In this document: positions 27,033 to 34,369 of the stretch, piece after piece | How positions within the stretch are numbered: the first letter of the stretch is position 1 | Layout of the letters: each line of letters opens with the position of its first letter | Source: Edaphobacter sp. 4G125 | GTDB taxonomy: Bacteria > Acidobacteriota > Terriglobia > Terriglobales > Acidobacteriaceae | DNA length: 64,000 bases | Direction: 5' to 3' | Assembly (NCBI RefSeq): GCF_014274685.1 | Contig: NZ_CP060393.1 | Location: forward strand, 3,283,501 to 3,347,500 | Notes under the pieces: generated by a model | Told to the model about the DNA's origin: nothing | The model's input: the letters and a program-made list of their open reading frames with translations, nothing else | The model's database searches: none | Position numbers and translations under genes: made by a program

Positions 27033-28619
27033 ATGCATCTCAATCTCATCGACTACGGGATCATCGGTACGTATTTCGCGATCAGCCTTCTTGTAGGTTG
27101 GCTCGTCCGGCGGAAAGCGACCTCAGCAACCATATTTCTCCACGCATCACGATCTCTGCCCACGGCAGTGACAACGATTGCGTTTGTTGCAGCTAACTGC
27201 GGAGCACTCGAAATCGTGGGCATCGCGTCCGCCAGCGCAAAGTATGGCGCAAAGACACTCCATTTTTATTGGATCGGCGCTATACCAGCAATGCTTTTCC
27301 TCGCTTTGTTCATGATGCCGACCTACATAAGCAGTTCAGCCTTAACCGTGCCTGAATTTCTGAAACTCCGCTATAACGAAGCGACGCGACAACTTAGCGT
27401 TTTTTGCTCTGGAATCGTAATGATTCTAGTATCGGGAATCAGCTTATACGCCATGTCTGAAGTTTTGGGCTCATCCTTTGGATGGAGTTTTACCCAAACA
27501 GCTTTTCCAGTTGCTGCGGTGGTATTTCTCTACGTTATGATGGGCGGCCTTACAGCCACGATATACAACGAGTTGCTGCAGTTCTTGCTGATCCTGGTCG
27601 GCCTGTTGCCACTGACCTGTTTCATCCTCCGAGACTTTCAAGGTCTGTCCTCGTTGCTTGATCAGCTTAGTCCCACTATGCGGCACACTTGGACTGGAGT
27701 GCCATTGTTCTCTCCGGCATCACCATTAGATGTGATCGGTATCGTAATGGGATTAGGATTCGTCTTGAGCTTCGGGTATTGGTGTACCGACTTTCTTCTG
27801 ATCCAGCGCGCTCTCGCCGCGCGCAGCGTATCCGGAGCTCGATCTACACCTCTATGGGCTTCTCTCGTCAAGATCTTCTTCCCTGCATTAGTGGTCTTGC
27901 CCGGATTGGCAGCCGCAGTCGTCTTTCGCGGTCAAAAGATGAATGGCTATGACCAGACATTGCCTCGAATGATGATGCATTACTATCAACATGGTCTTCT
28001 TGGACTAGGCTTCACCGCCATCTTGGCAAGCCTCATGTCAGGATTAGCTGGAAACATCAGCGCGGTAACGACGATATGGACTCACGATATTTACCGCGCC
28101 TCATTCGCGCCGAACAAAAACGACATGCACTACGTTTCCGTAGGACGGCTCTTTACATTGCTTGCGGTGCTATTGAGTATCGCAACGGCATATCTGGCGC
28201 TCACTTATGGGAACATCATGGATTATCTACAATTCCTCTTTTCTCTCTTCAACGCGCCTCTTCTCGCCACATTTCTCCTGGGCATGTTTACAACCTGGGT
28301 GACTCCGCAGGGAGGCTTCTGGGGCTTACTCATCGGCATCTTCTCTTCCATAGCGCACGGGGTTGGTGTACGCTTGCGGTGGATTGGCTATGGAAGTGAC
28401 ATGAGCGCAAACTTTTATGGCGCGATCATCGCGTTTGTCTGTTGCATGACCGTTACTTTGCTCGTTTCCTGCGTTACGCCAGTAAAGCCACCTGAACTAT
28501 TAGCAAATCTAACAGCGGAGAATTTGACAGATCAGTCGATCCGAACGCCACGAATGATGATCGTACTGGCCATGTGCGCTGCCCTTATTTGTATCGCGAT
28601 GAGTATCCTATTTCGATAA
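27033..28619 (+). CDS. Sodium:solute symporter (SSS family)
   Basis: A 528-aa inner-membrane protein with about 13 hydrophobic segments. SSS-family features are the N-terminal 'LIDYGIIGTYFAISLLVGW', the following 'VAANCGALEIVGIASASAKYG' region and the later SGLAGNISAVTTIWTHDIYR, which corresponds to the family's sodium-site signature helix. Members couple sodium influx to uptake of sugars, amino acids or organic anions; here a monosaccharide is likely from context. A GTG one codon upstream (27030) is an alternative start; only a weak ACAGG precedes. It is divergent from receptor 2 and is followed by LacI regulator 2 after 161 bp. Confidence 0.92.
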   Translation: MHLNLIDYGIIGTYFAISLLVGWLVRRKATSATIFLHASRSLPTAVTTIAFVAANCGALEIVGIASASAKYGAKTLHFYWIGAIPAMLFLALFMMPTYISSSALTVPEFLKLRYNEATRQLSVFCSGIVMILVSGISLYAMSEVLGSSFGWSFTQTAFPVAAVVFLYVMMGGLTATIYNELLQFLLILVGLLPLTCFILRDFQGLSSLLDQLSPTMRHTWTGVPLFSPASPLDVIGIVMGLGFVLSFGYWCTDFLLIQRALAARSVSGARSTPLWASLVKIFFPALVVLPGLAAAVVFRGQKMNGYDQTLPRMMMHYYQHGLLGLGFTAILASLMSGLAGNISAVTTIWTHDIYRASFAPNKNDMHYVSVGRLFTLLAVLLSIATAYLALTYGNIMDYLQFLFSLFNAPLLATFLLGMFTTWVTPQGGFWGLLIGIFSSIAHGVGVRLRWIGYGSDMSANFYGAIIAFVCCMTVTLLVSCVTPVKPPELLANLTAENLTDQSIRTPRMMIVLAMCAALICIAMSILFR

Positions 28620-28660
28620 TGGTGGAGACGAACCTTTAGTTGCTGAATTCGAACCTCCAA

Positions 28661-28674
28661 TGTATACCTATACA
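28661..28674. promoter_or_regulatory. TGTATACCTATACA operator, copy 2
   Basis: Exact second copy of the 14-bp palindrome at 26859. It lies 107 bp upstream of the LacI regulator 2 start, just after the symporter gene, which implies autoregulation and shared control of receptor 2, the GH95-like enzyme and the symporter. Confidence 0.75.
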
Positions 28675-28764
28675 ACGACGTTGGTTATGATCCTGTTCCA
28701 TTATGCTTTAGATTACCCGTGAGGCTATCTCTGTAAAAGCAACCCGACAGAACAAAAGGCAGAA

Positions 28765-28776
28765 GGAGGTACCTCC
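28765..28776 (+). promoter_or_regulatory. Palindrome GGAGGTACCTCC covering the ribosome-binding site
   Basis: The Shine-Dalgarno core AAGGAGGT of LacI regulator 2 is part of a perfect 12-bp palindrome ending four bases before the ATG. In RNA it could fold as a 4-bp GGAG/CTCC stem with a GTAC loop and hide the ribosome-binding site, or it may be a DNA site. Functional meaning is inferred. Confidence 0.45.
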
Positions 28777-28780
28777 GAAG

Positions 28781-29809
28781 ATGGATATGCGGGATATCGC
28801 CAAGCTCGCTGGAGTTTCCAGTGCGACGGTGTCGCGGGTCATCAATGGATCGAATCTGGTACGGCCAGAAACCGTAGAACGTGTCCGTAAGGTAATTGAG
28901 GAAGTAAAGTTTTTCCCGAATACCTCGGCGACGACACTGAAATATGGCCGTAGTGGCACCTACGGACTCATCATCCCTGACATTACCAATCCCTTCTTTC
29001 CGGAGTTTCTCAAATGTTTTGAGAGCATCGTTGTCGAAAACGACCATGAGATGCTTATGGCGACAACGGATCTTCATTCCGGCCACATGCAACAGACGAT
29101 CCGTCGCATGCTCGTGCGTAGAGTAGACGGCGTCGCTCTCTTGGCCTCCGAGATCGAGACGGAACCCTTTGAAAGCCTCGTTCACAATCGGGTCCCTCTA
29201 GTGACAATGGACCGCGGTCACATTGCCAACGGCCTAAGCGATGTAGCCATTAACAACAAGAGCGGCATGGACCAGGCTATGCTTCATCTCAAGGAGTTGG
29301 GACATAAAAAGATCGGATATATCGGAGGGTCAGCCGGTCTGACTATCTCTGAACATCGGGTCGAAGCATTTGTTCGTGCCTTAAAACGCGTCGACCTGGT
29401 CCCACATCCTGAATTCATGAGACATGGAAACTATCGGGTCACCGGTGGAATGGCTGCGATGACTGAGCTGCTGTCACTGAAAGACCGCCCCACGGCTGTA
29501 CTTACCGCAAACGATGTCACTGCCGTTGGAGCCATGCGGGTGATTCTTAAGATGGGATTAACCATCCCTCGCGACATCTCGATCATAGGTTTTGACGATA
29601 TCGAATTGAGCGATATCGTTCACCCACCGCTCACGACGCTACGGCTAAATCGTTACGATTTGGCAAAGACCTTTTATGATGCCTTACAGCATTTCAAGGC
29701 TGACTCACGCACATATGGCAAACGACACGTAGTGAAGACAAATCTTGTCATTAGAGAATCAACTGGCCCGGCACGGAAGCGGACTGCTACGGGTTCCTCT
29801 GCGATCTAA
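28781..29809 (+). CDS. LacI family transcriptional regulator (regulator 2)
   Basis: A 342-aa regulator of normal LacI length. The helix-turn-helix MRDIAKLAGVSSATVSRVIN (about 3-22) starts almost at the N-terminus, with the hinge NTSATTLKYGRSG near residue 50. The sugar-binding core runs about 62-330 (for example 'GLIIPDITNPFFPEF' and IGFDDIELSDIVHPPLTT). The ATG has a full AAGGAGGT Shine-Dalgarno ten bases upstream, embedded in a palindrome. A TGTATACCTATACA palindrome in its promoter and another upstream of the symporter and receptor 2 suggest it controls all four genes and itself. The inducing sugar is unknown. Confidence 0.94.
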   Translation: MDMRDIAKLAGVSSATVSRVINGSNLVRPETVERVRKVIEEVKFFPNTSATTLKYGRSGTYGLIIPDITNPFFPEFLKCFESIVVENDHEMLMATTDLHSGHMQQTIRRMLVRRVDGVALLASEIETEPFESLVHNRVPLVTMDRGHIANGLSDVAINNKSGMDQAMLHLKELGHKKIGYIGGSAGLTISEHRVEAFVRALKRVDLVPHPEFMRHGNYRVTGGMAAMTELLSLKDRPTAVLTANDVTAVGAMRVILKMGLTIPRDISIIGFDDIELSDIVHPPLTTLRLNRYDLAKTFYDALQHFKADSRTYGKRHVVKTNLVIRESTGPARKRTATGSSAI

Positions 29810-29853
29810 AATCAGACCGTTAATCTTTCAAGATTGCTTGCCGAAGGATCTCT

Positions 29854-29886
29854 TGAGGAGACAGGATATCTTACCCTGTCTCCTCA
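29854..29886. terminator. 12-bp hairpin between convergent LacI and receptor 3 genes
   Basis: A perfect inverted repeat TGAGGAGACAGG / CCTGTCTCCTCA with a 9-nt loop lies between two convergent genes, 23 bp from the receptor stop codon. It can act for both strands, although neither flank has a long T run. Confidence 0.6.
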
Positions 29887-29909
29887 TAGAGGAATGCCCC
29901 CGCAAGCTA

Positions 29910-32900
29910 TTAGAACAGCACCTTCACTGCAAGCTGGATGCTGCGATTATCCATCGACGTCGAGGTGATCTTGCCAACGGCCGATGGCGTTCCGAGCGCG
30001 CCTGACGGGTTGGAGAAGATGCCGTGGTTAATGATGTTGTAGGCCTCGGCTCGGAACTGCGTTGTGAAACGTTCGCGGATTTTAATGCTCTTGATCGCCG
30101 AAAGATCGAACGACGCGGTACCAGGACCACGGCCTACGTTACGCGTCACCCAACCCTGTAGGTTCGGTTGAGGACGAGCCGTCGAGGCATACGCCCCCTG
30201 CGCACCAGTAAAAGTTGCCACGGAGGGATCCTGCGAAAAGGCCGTGGGATCAAACCAATTGGAGATGGATCGATCGCTCCTGCTCTTGAAAGAGCTTGCC
30301 AATGTACGGCCGGGGGCTAAGAAGACGCGGCAGCCGTTGTAGGAAGCGAAGGTGCAGCCAGATCCCGAGATATTGAACGGATAGCCTGTACGCAACTGGA
30401 CGGCCGGTTGGAAACTCCAACCACCTAGAATCGCTGTACTGACTGGACCTTGCAGAAACGCCTTACCCTTGCCGAATGGCAGCTCATATCCGCCTGAGAT
30501 AACGGCGCGGTTACGAGTATCAAAGTTGGAGTAAGAACGATCGAACGCCATTGTGGTGGCGTAGGATGAGTCGTTGGCCGCTGCCTCACCGGAGAAGTTA
30601 TCCAGGTTCTTCGACCACTGGTAGCTGGCCAGATAATAGAAGCCATTCTGGGCACGTTTCTCCAGCTTGACGGAGCCGCCGTTGAAGCTGGCCGATCCGA
30701 ACGTGCTGCTCGTCAGCACACCGTTGCCAAACTGTGAATATGGGCGGACATATGTTGTTGGAATTTGGAATGGATACTGGATGAACATGTTCTGGTCATA
30801 GCGCTTCCAAGAGTGATGCGTATTGCTGCCCGTGTATGCGATTTCGAGAACAAGACCTTTACCAAGATCCTGCTGCAGACTCATATTCCATTCCTGAGTA
30901 ATTGGGCGGCTGTTGTCCGGTCGAATCGAGAAGGGCGACGGAATCTGCGTATTGGTCGTTGGATCGGGGAAGAGCCCGTTAGTGAATACGTTGGTGAATG
31001 ATTGTTGAAAGTATAGGGGGGCCGCATAACGCGTGAACTGCAACTCGTTAGTATTCAGGTTGTCGAGGTAGATGCCGTAGCCTGCTCGGATTACTGTGCC
31101 AGGATGCGCTTCGTACGCCAGTCCAATTCGCGGCATAAAGCCAAGCTTCTTTGGCTGCACAATACCGGGTTGGTAGGTACGACTGAAGTCGATGTACTTT
31201 CTGTACGCTGCTGGAATCACGCTTGGGATCTTGGTAAAGGTGATCAGTCCCGTGCCCGGGTCAAGCGTTCCTTCTAGTCCATTCTGTTCTATCCATGGAG
31301 AGTTGTACTCCCAACGCATGCCGGCATTGACGGTCAGGCCATGACCGACCTGCCAGATGTCGTTGATGAAGGCGCCATAGGTGTTGTCGCGATAATGGCC
31401 GAGCGAATTACCTGCGTTGCCGTTGCATGCGGAAGTGCACATGCCGCGGGCATAGTTCTGAAATTTATTGTAGAAGTAGTAGGTTCCATTGAGCTGGTAG
31501 CCCTTCTGGCCGATGGGGCAGTTGCCTACAGAGGTTACGTTGTTTGGATCATCCGGACTCGTCGGCTTGTAACCCGCAGCATAGGTCGCCGAAGTACAGT
31601 TGTCGAATGTAGCAGCCCCGCGAGCGTTGTTGTCAGCGATCTGCCACAGACGACGATTCTGGAATTGGAATCCACCTTTCAATGTGTGCTTGCTGAACAC
31701 GTAGGAGACCGAGTCACCGACGCTGATGACGTTTTCATGGTCGCCCTGATCACCGGCGGAATTCCCGCCAAAGTCTGCCGCGCTGGTGAAGTTCTGGATC
31801 GTGAAAGCAGCGCGACCGTTCTGACTAGGACTTGTCACAGCGGAAATATTGTTCAGCCCTTCGGCCGACGCCCAGTTCTTCCCTGGAAAGGCCAGTTGAC
31901 CAAGTCCGATGTTATAAAACTCGTTCCAGCCGATGCGCGCCTCATTCACAAGCCTCGAACTAAACAGGTAGGTATGACCGAGCACCGCGTTACGTCCCAG
32001 CAGAGGATTGTTTTGGACGGCGCCGCTGACCTGCGGGCTCGCCTGGAGAGAATCGAAGTTGATATAGCGACCGAAGAGCATGCTCTTTGGGCTCATTGTC
32101 CAGTCGCCACGGATGGTGTATTGATCGTAGTTGTCCTGGAATGGCTTGGTTAATATGTAATTGGACGTGCCCAACACAGTCGTTGCATCTGACGTGAGGA
32201 CAGGATATGTGGGGTTCAGTGCCAGAGCGGCCTGACTGGTTACGGCGAATCCCGCGGGATTTGTTTTGCTATATCCAAATCCTCCAGGACCGCTAGGGCC
32301 AGGGAGAGCCTGGCTGCTGGTTGCATCCCAGATACCGTTCAACTCGTTTTGCGTCGGGAACAATGCCGTCAGAACCGTTCCTTTTGAGGAACGTTGCCCT
32401 TCATAGCCGCCGAACATAAACAGGCGGTCCTTGATGATAGGGAAGCCCAGCGTGCCGCCAAACTGATGACGGCGGAAGTCTGGCTTTGGATTGAAGACCT
32501 GCTGGCCGTTGATGATGCTGTAGGTTCGAGCAAAGTAGTTGCGCGCGTCGAAGATCGCATTACGCGCGAACTCGTAGCCCGTTCCATGAATCTGATTCGT
32601 GCCCGACTTGGTCACCATGGAGACAACAGCCTGGCCCTGACCGTACTCCGTCGAGTAAGTCGAACGCAGAAGATTGAACTCCTGCAAGGTGTCCGTGTTC
32701 GGCTGCAGCGACATGACATTGAAGCGCACCGAACGGACGTAGGTACCGTCGAGCACGTAGTTGGTTGAAGATCCACGTCCGCCATCGACTGTGATGTAGA
32801 GCGAGCGCGTACCGAACTGGCCGGGGGTACCCGTTTGACCACCCTGCGCTGGTGAAACGCCAGGAGCTAGTGTTGCAAGCTGAAGAACGTTGCGGCCATT

Positions 32901-33473
32901 CAATGGCAGATCAGTAATCTGCTTTTGGTCAATAACCTGGCCAACCGTCGCCTCGGTTGTCTGCAGTTGCGGAGGGAGCGTACTCACCTCAACCGTCTCG
33001 GTTCTCTCTCCAACGCTCAACGTAACGGAACCATTGGCAGTCTTTCCGATCTCCACGTTCAACGAGGGAATCGTGCTGGTCTTGAATCCTTCTTTCTCAA
33101 TACGCAAACGGTAATTCGCCGGTGGAAGGTTTGGGATCGACCAGTCGCCGTTATCATTCGTAGTCGCTGTACGCTCGGCACCGGTCGCATTGTTGGTCAA
33201 GTGCACAATCGCTCTCGGCACAGTCGCTCCACTGGAATCTGTAACTCGACCTACCGCATCAGAGCTGGAGCTTGCCTGTCCGTACGCATGAGAGACCAAC
33301 AAATTACCAGGAATGACAAAACATCCTGCCATCGCGAAGACAACAAATACGGGCCGCAGAATAGCAAACGCTGCACTGAGCGCCTCTTTTTTATTGGGAG
33401 TCAATCCCCTCTTCACTGTCAATAAATTACTTTGCACATCTCTGCTCCGAACGGTAGTGTCGAATCCCTTCAT
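29910..33473 (-). CDS. TonB-dependent receptor, Oar-like (receptor 3)
   Basis: A 1187-aa receptor. The ATG at 33473 is chosen because GGAGG lies nine bases upstream and a long charged-then-hydrophobic signal region (VFVVFAMAGCFVIPGNLLV, ending HAYGQ) follows; the frame extends 41 codons further upstream but that part looks non-coding. Then come the carboxypeptidase-regulatory-like domain (GRVTDSSGATVPRAIVHL), plug motif LPLNGRNVLQLATLAPGV and a barrel ending QLAVKVLF. It lies downstream of the rhamnose genes on the same strand, with a 161-bp promoter-sized gap and a palindromic operator. It is the likely outer-membrane entry for rhamnose-containing glycans; the ligand is inferred. Confidence 0.92.
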   Translation of the reverse strand: MKGFDTTVRSRDVQSNLLTVKRGLTPNKKEALSAAFAILRPVFVVFAMAGCFVIPGNLLVSHAYGQASSSSDAVGRVTDSSGATVPRAIVHLTNNATGAERTATTNDNGDWSIPNLPPANYRLRIEKEGFKTSTIPSLNVEIGKTANGSVTLSVGERTETVEVSTLPPQLQTTEATVGQVIDQKQITDLPLNGRNVLQLATLAPGVSPAQGGQTGTPGQFGTRSLYITVDGGRGSSTNYVLDGTYVRSVRFNVMSLQPNTDTLQEFNLLRSTYSTEYGQGQAVVSMVTKSGTNQIHGTGYEFARNAIFDARNYFARTYSIINGQQVFNPKPDFRRHQFGGTLGFPIIKDRLFMFGGYEGQRSSKGTVLTALFPTQNELNGIWDATSSQALPGPSGPGGFGYSKTNPAGFAVTSQAALALNPTYPVLTSDATTVLGTSNYILTKPFQDNYDQYTIRGDWTMSPKSMLFGRYINFDSLQASPQVSGAVQNNPLLGRNAVLGHTYLFSSRLVNEARIGWNEFYNIGLGQLAFPGKNWASAEGLNNISAVTSPSQNGRAAFTIQNFTSAADFGGNSAGDQGDHENVISVGDSVSYVFSKHTLKGGFQFQNRRLWQIADNNARGAATFDNCTSATYAAGYKPTSPDDPNNVTSVGNCPIGQKGYQLNGTYYFYNKFQNYARGMCTSACNGNAGNSLGHYRDNTYGAFINDIWQVGHGLTVNAGMRWEYNSPWIEQNGLEGTLDPGTGLITFTKIPSVIPAAYRKYIDFSRTYQPGIVQPKKLGFMPRIGLAYEAHPGTVIRAGYGIYLDNLNTNELQFTRYAAPLYFQQSFTNVFTNGLFPDPTTNTQIPSPFSIRPDNSRPITQEWNMSLQQDLGKGLVLEIAYTGSNTHHSWKRYDQNMFIQYPFQIPTTYVRPYSQFGNGVLTSSTFGSASFNGGSVKLEKRAQNGFYYLASYQWSKNLDNFSGEAAANDSSYATTMAFDRSYSNFDTRNRAVISGGYELPFGKGKAFLQGPVSTAILGGWSFQPAVQLRTGYPFNISGSGCTFASYNGCRVFLAPGRTLASSFKSRSDRSISNWFDPTAFSQDPSVATFTGAQGAYASTARPQPNLQGWVTRNVGRGPGTASFDLSAIKSIKIRERFTTQFRAEAYNIINHGIFSNPSGALGTPSAVGKITSTSMDNRSIQLAVKVLF

Positions 33474-33570
33474 CTGGTAAAGCCTCCGAAGTTTCAGTCT
33501 CGAGGTGATCCTGGGTCCATAAAATTTGCTGATCAAATGCTTCGCAGTAAAAGTTTGAATGAGTGAATTT

Positions 33571-33582
33571 TGAGACGTCTCA
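33571..33582. promoter_or_regulatory. Palindrome TGAGACGTCTCA, candidate operator of receptor 3
   Basis: A perfect 12-bp palindrome with the central CG common in LacI-family operators, 98 bp upstream of the chosen receptor-3 start and within the gap after the Nudix gene. Which regulator binds is unknown; the neighbouring LacI (28781) seems to use a different palindrome. Confidence 0.5.
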
Positions 33583-33634
33583 TTTCGAAACGGCATACTA
33601 CTTATCGCGTTTTAGCACTGTCAAGGAAATTGTT

Positions 33635-34339
33635 TCACTCTTGAATATCGGCGATCGTGACCTCGCAGAGCTCGATGGCCAGCCTCTTGTCCTGCAACGC
33701 TTTAGTTAGGATTGGCCCACCTCCCGTGGAGGGTGTGACGAAAGAATCGGAGACGCCTTCCGGAACCTCAACCTCTTGAGGGGTCGACCGTTTATTGATC
33801 GCCAGCACCTCTCCTGTCTCTGCTCTTCTGGAATGCCTGAACGACCAGATCGCGATTTTTTTGTGTCGTCTCAACAAGACGACCTCTGCAATAGCTGCAA
33901 TAAAACGATCAAGAAACGGCAACTGACTCTTCAGAATTTTTAGGTTCGCTTCTTCCAGAGAAAACCATCCCCCTCGATCCGCTTCCGCAATCTCCATCAT
34001 CCGTTTCGATCGCGGGGGCCATTCGATCATGCATGTATTACTGTGCAGATCATCAGGATTGCAATCTCCTTCAAAGGCCCATGCTGAAACATTTTTCCCA
34101 CCAGTCTGTTTCAACGTGCCCAGTTCCAGCAACGCTTTCCCCACAGAAAATCCAGTTTCCTCTTGAAATTCACGACGAGCAGCTTCCTGAGGATCTTCTC
34201 CATCTTCATACTCTCCTTTCGGAATGGACCATGCTCCCAGATCTTTCTTTGCCCAAAAAGGCCCTCCTGGGTGCACAAGAAAAACCTCAAGAGAAGGCTT
34301 CTGGCGATACATCAAAATACCCGCACTTCTTTTAGCCAT
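33635..34339 (-). CDS. Nudix hydrolase with C-terminal extension
   Basis: A 234-aa protein. The N-terminal 155 residues form a Nudix fold of the MutT/Ap4A type (AGILMYRQKPSLEVFLVHPG). The complete Nudix box GEYEDGEDPQEAARREF followed by QEETGF (about 42-64) supplies the metal-binding glutamates. Members hydrolyse nucleoside diphosphates linked to another moiety. About 75 residues after the fold (RRHKKIAIWSF onward) are not typical and I do not recognise them. It is placed 30 bp behind the GH106 gene, at the end of the rhamnose operon. No pathway reason for its presence is evident, so it could be an accidental operon passenger or act on NDP-sugars. Confidence 0.87.
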   Translation of the reverse strand: MAKRSAGILMYRQKPSLEVFLVHPGGPFWAKKDLGAWSIPKGEYEDGEDPQEAARREFQEETGFSVGKALLELGTLKQTGGKNVSAWAFEGDCNPDDLHSNTCMIEWPPRSKRMMEIAEADRGGWFSLEEANLKILKSQLPFLDRFIAAIAEVVLLRRHKKIAIWSFRHSRRAETGEVLAINKRSTPQEVEVPEGVSDSFVTPSTGGGPILTKALQDKRLAIELCEVTIADIQE

Positions 34340-34369
34340 TGCGTCACCCCTCCGATTGACAGCAACAGC

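Noticed and set aside
26759-27196. 145-codon plus-strand frame overlapping the symporter start
   Set aside because: It covers the divergent promoter and operator and runs out of frame into the symporter; no family recognised.
33474-33596. 41-codon N-terminal extension of receptor 3
   Set aside because: GGAGG and a signal peptide support the ATG at 33473; the extension covers the palindromic operator and would place it inside the coding region.
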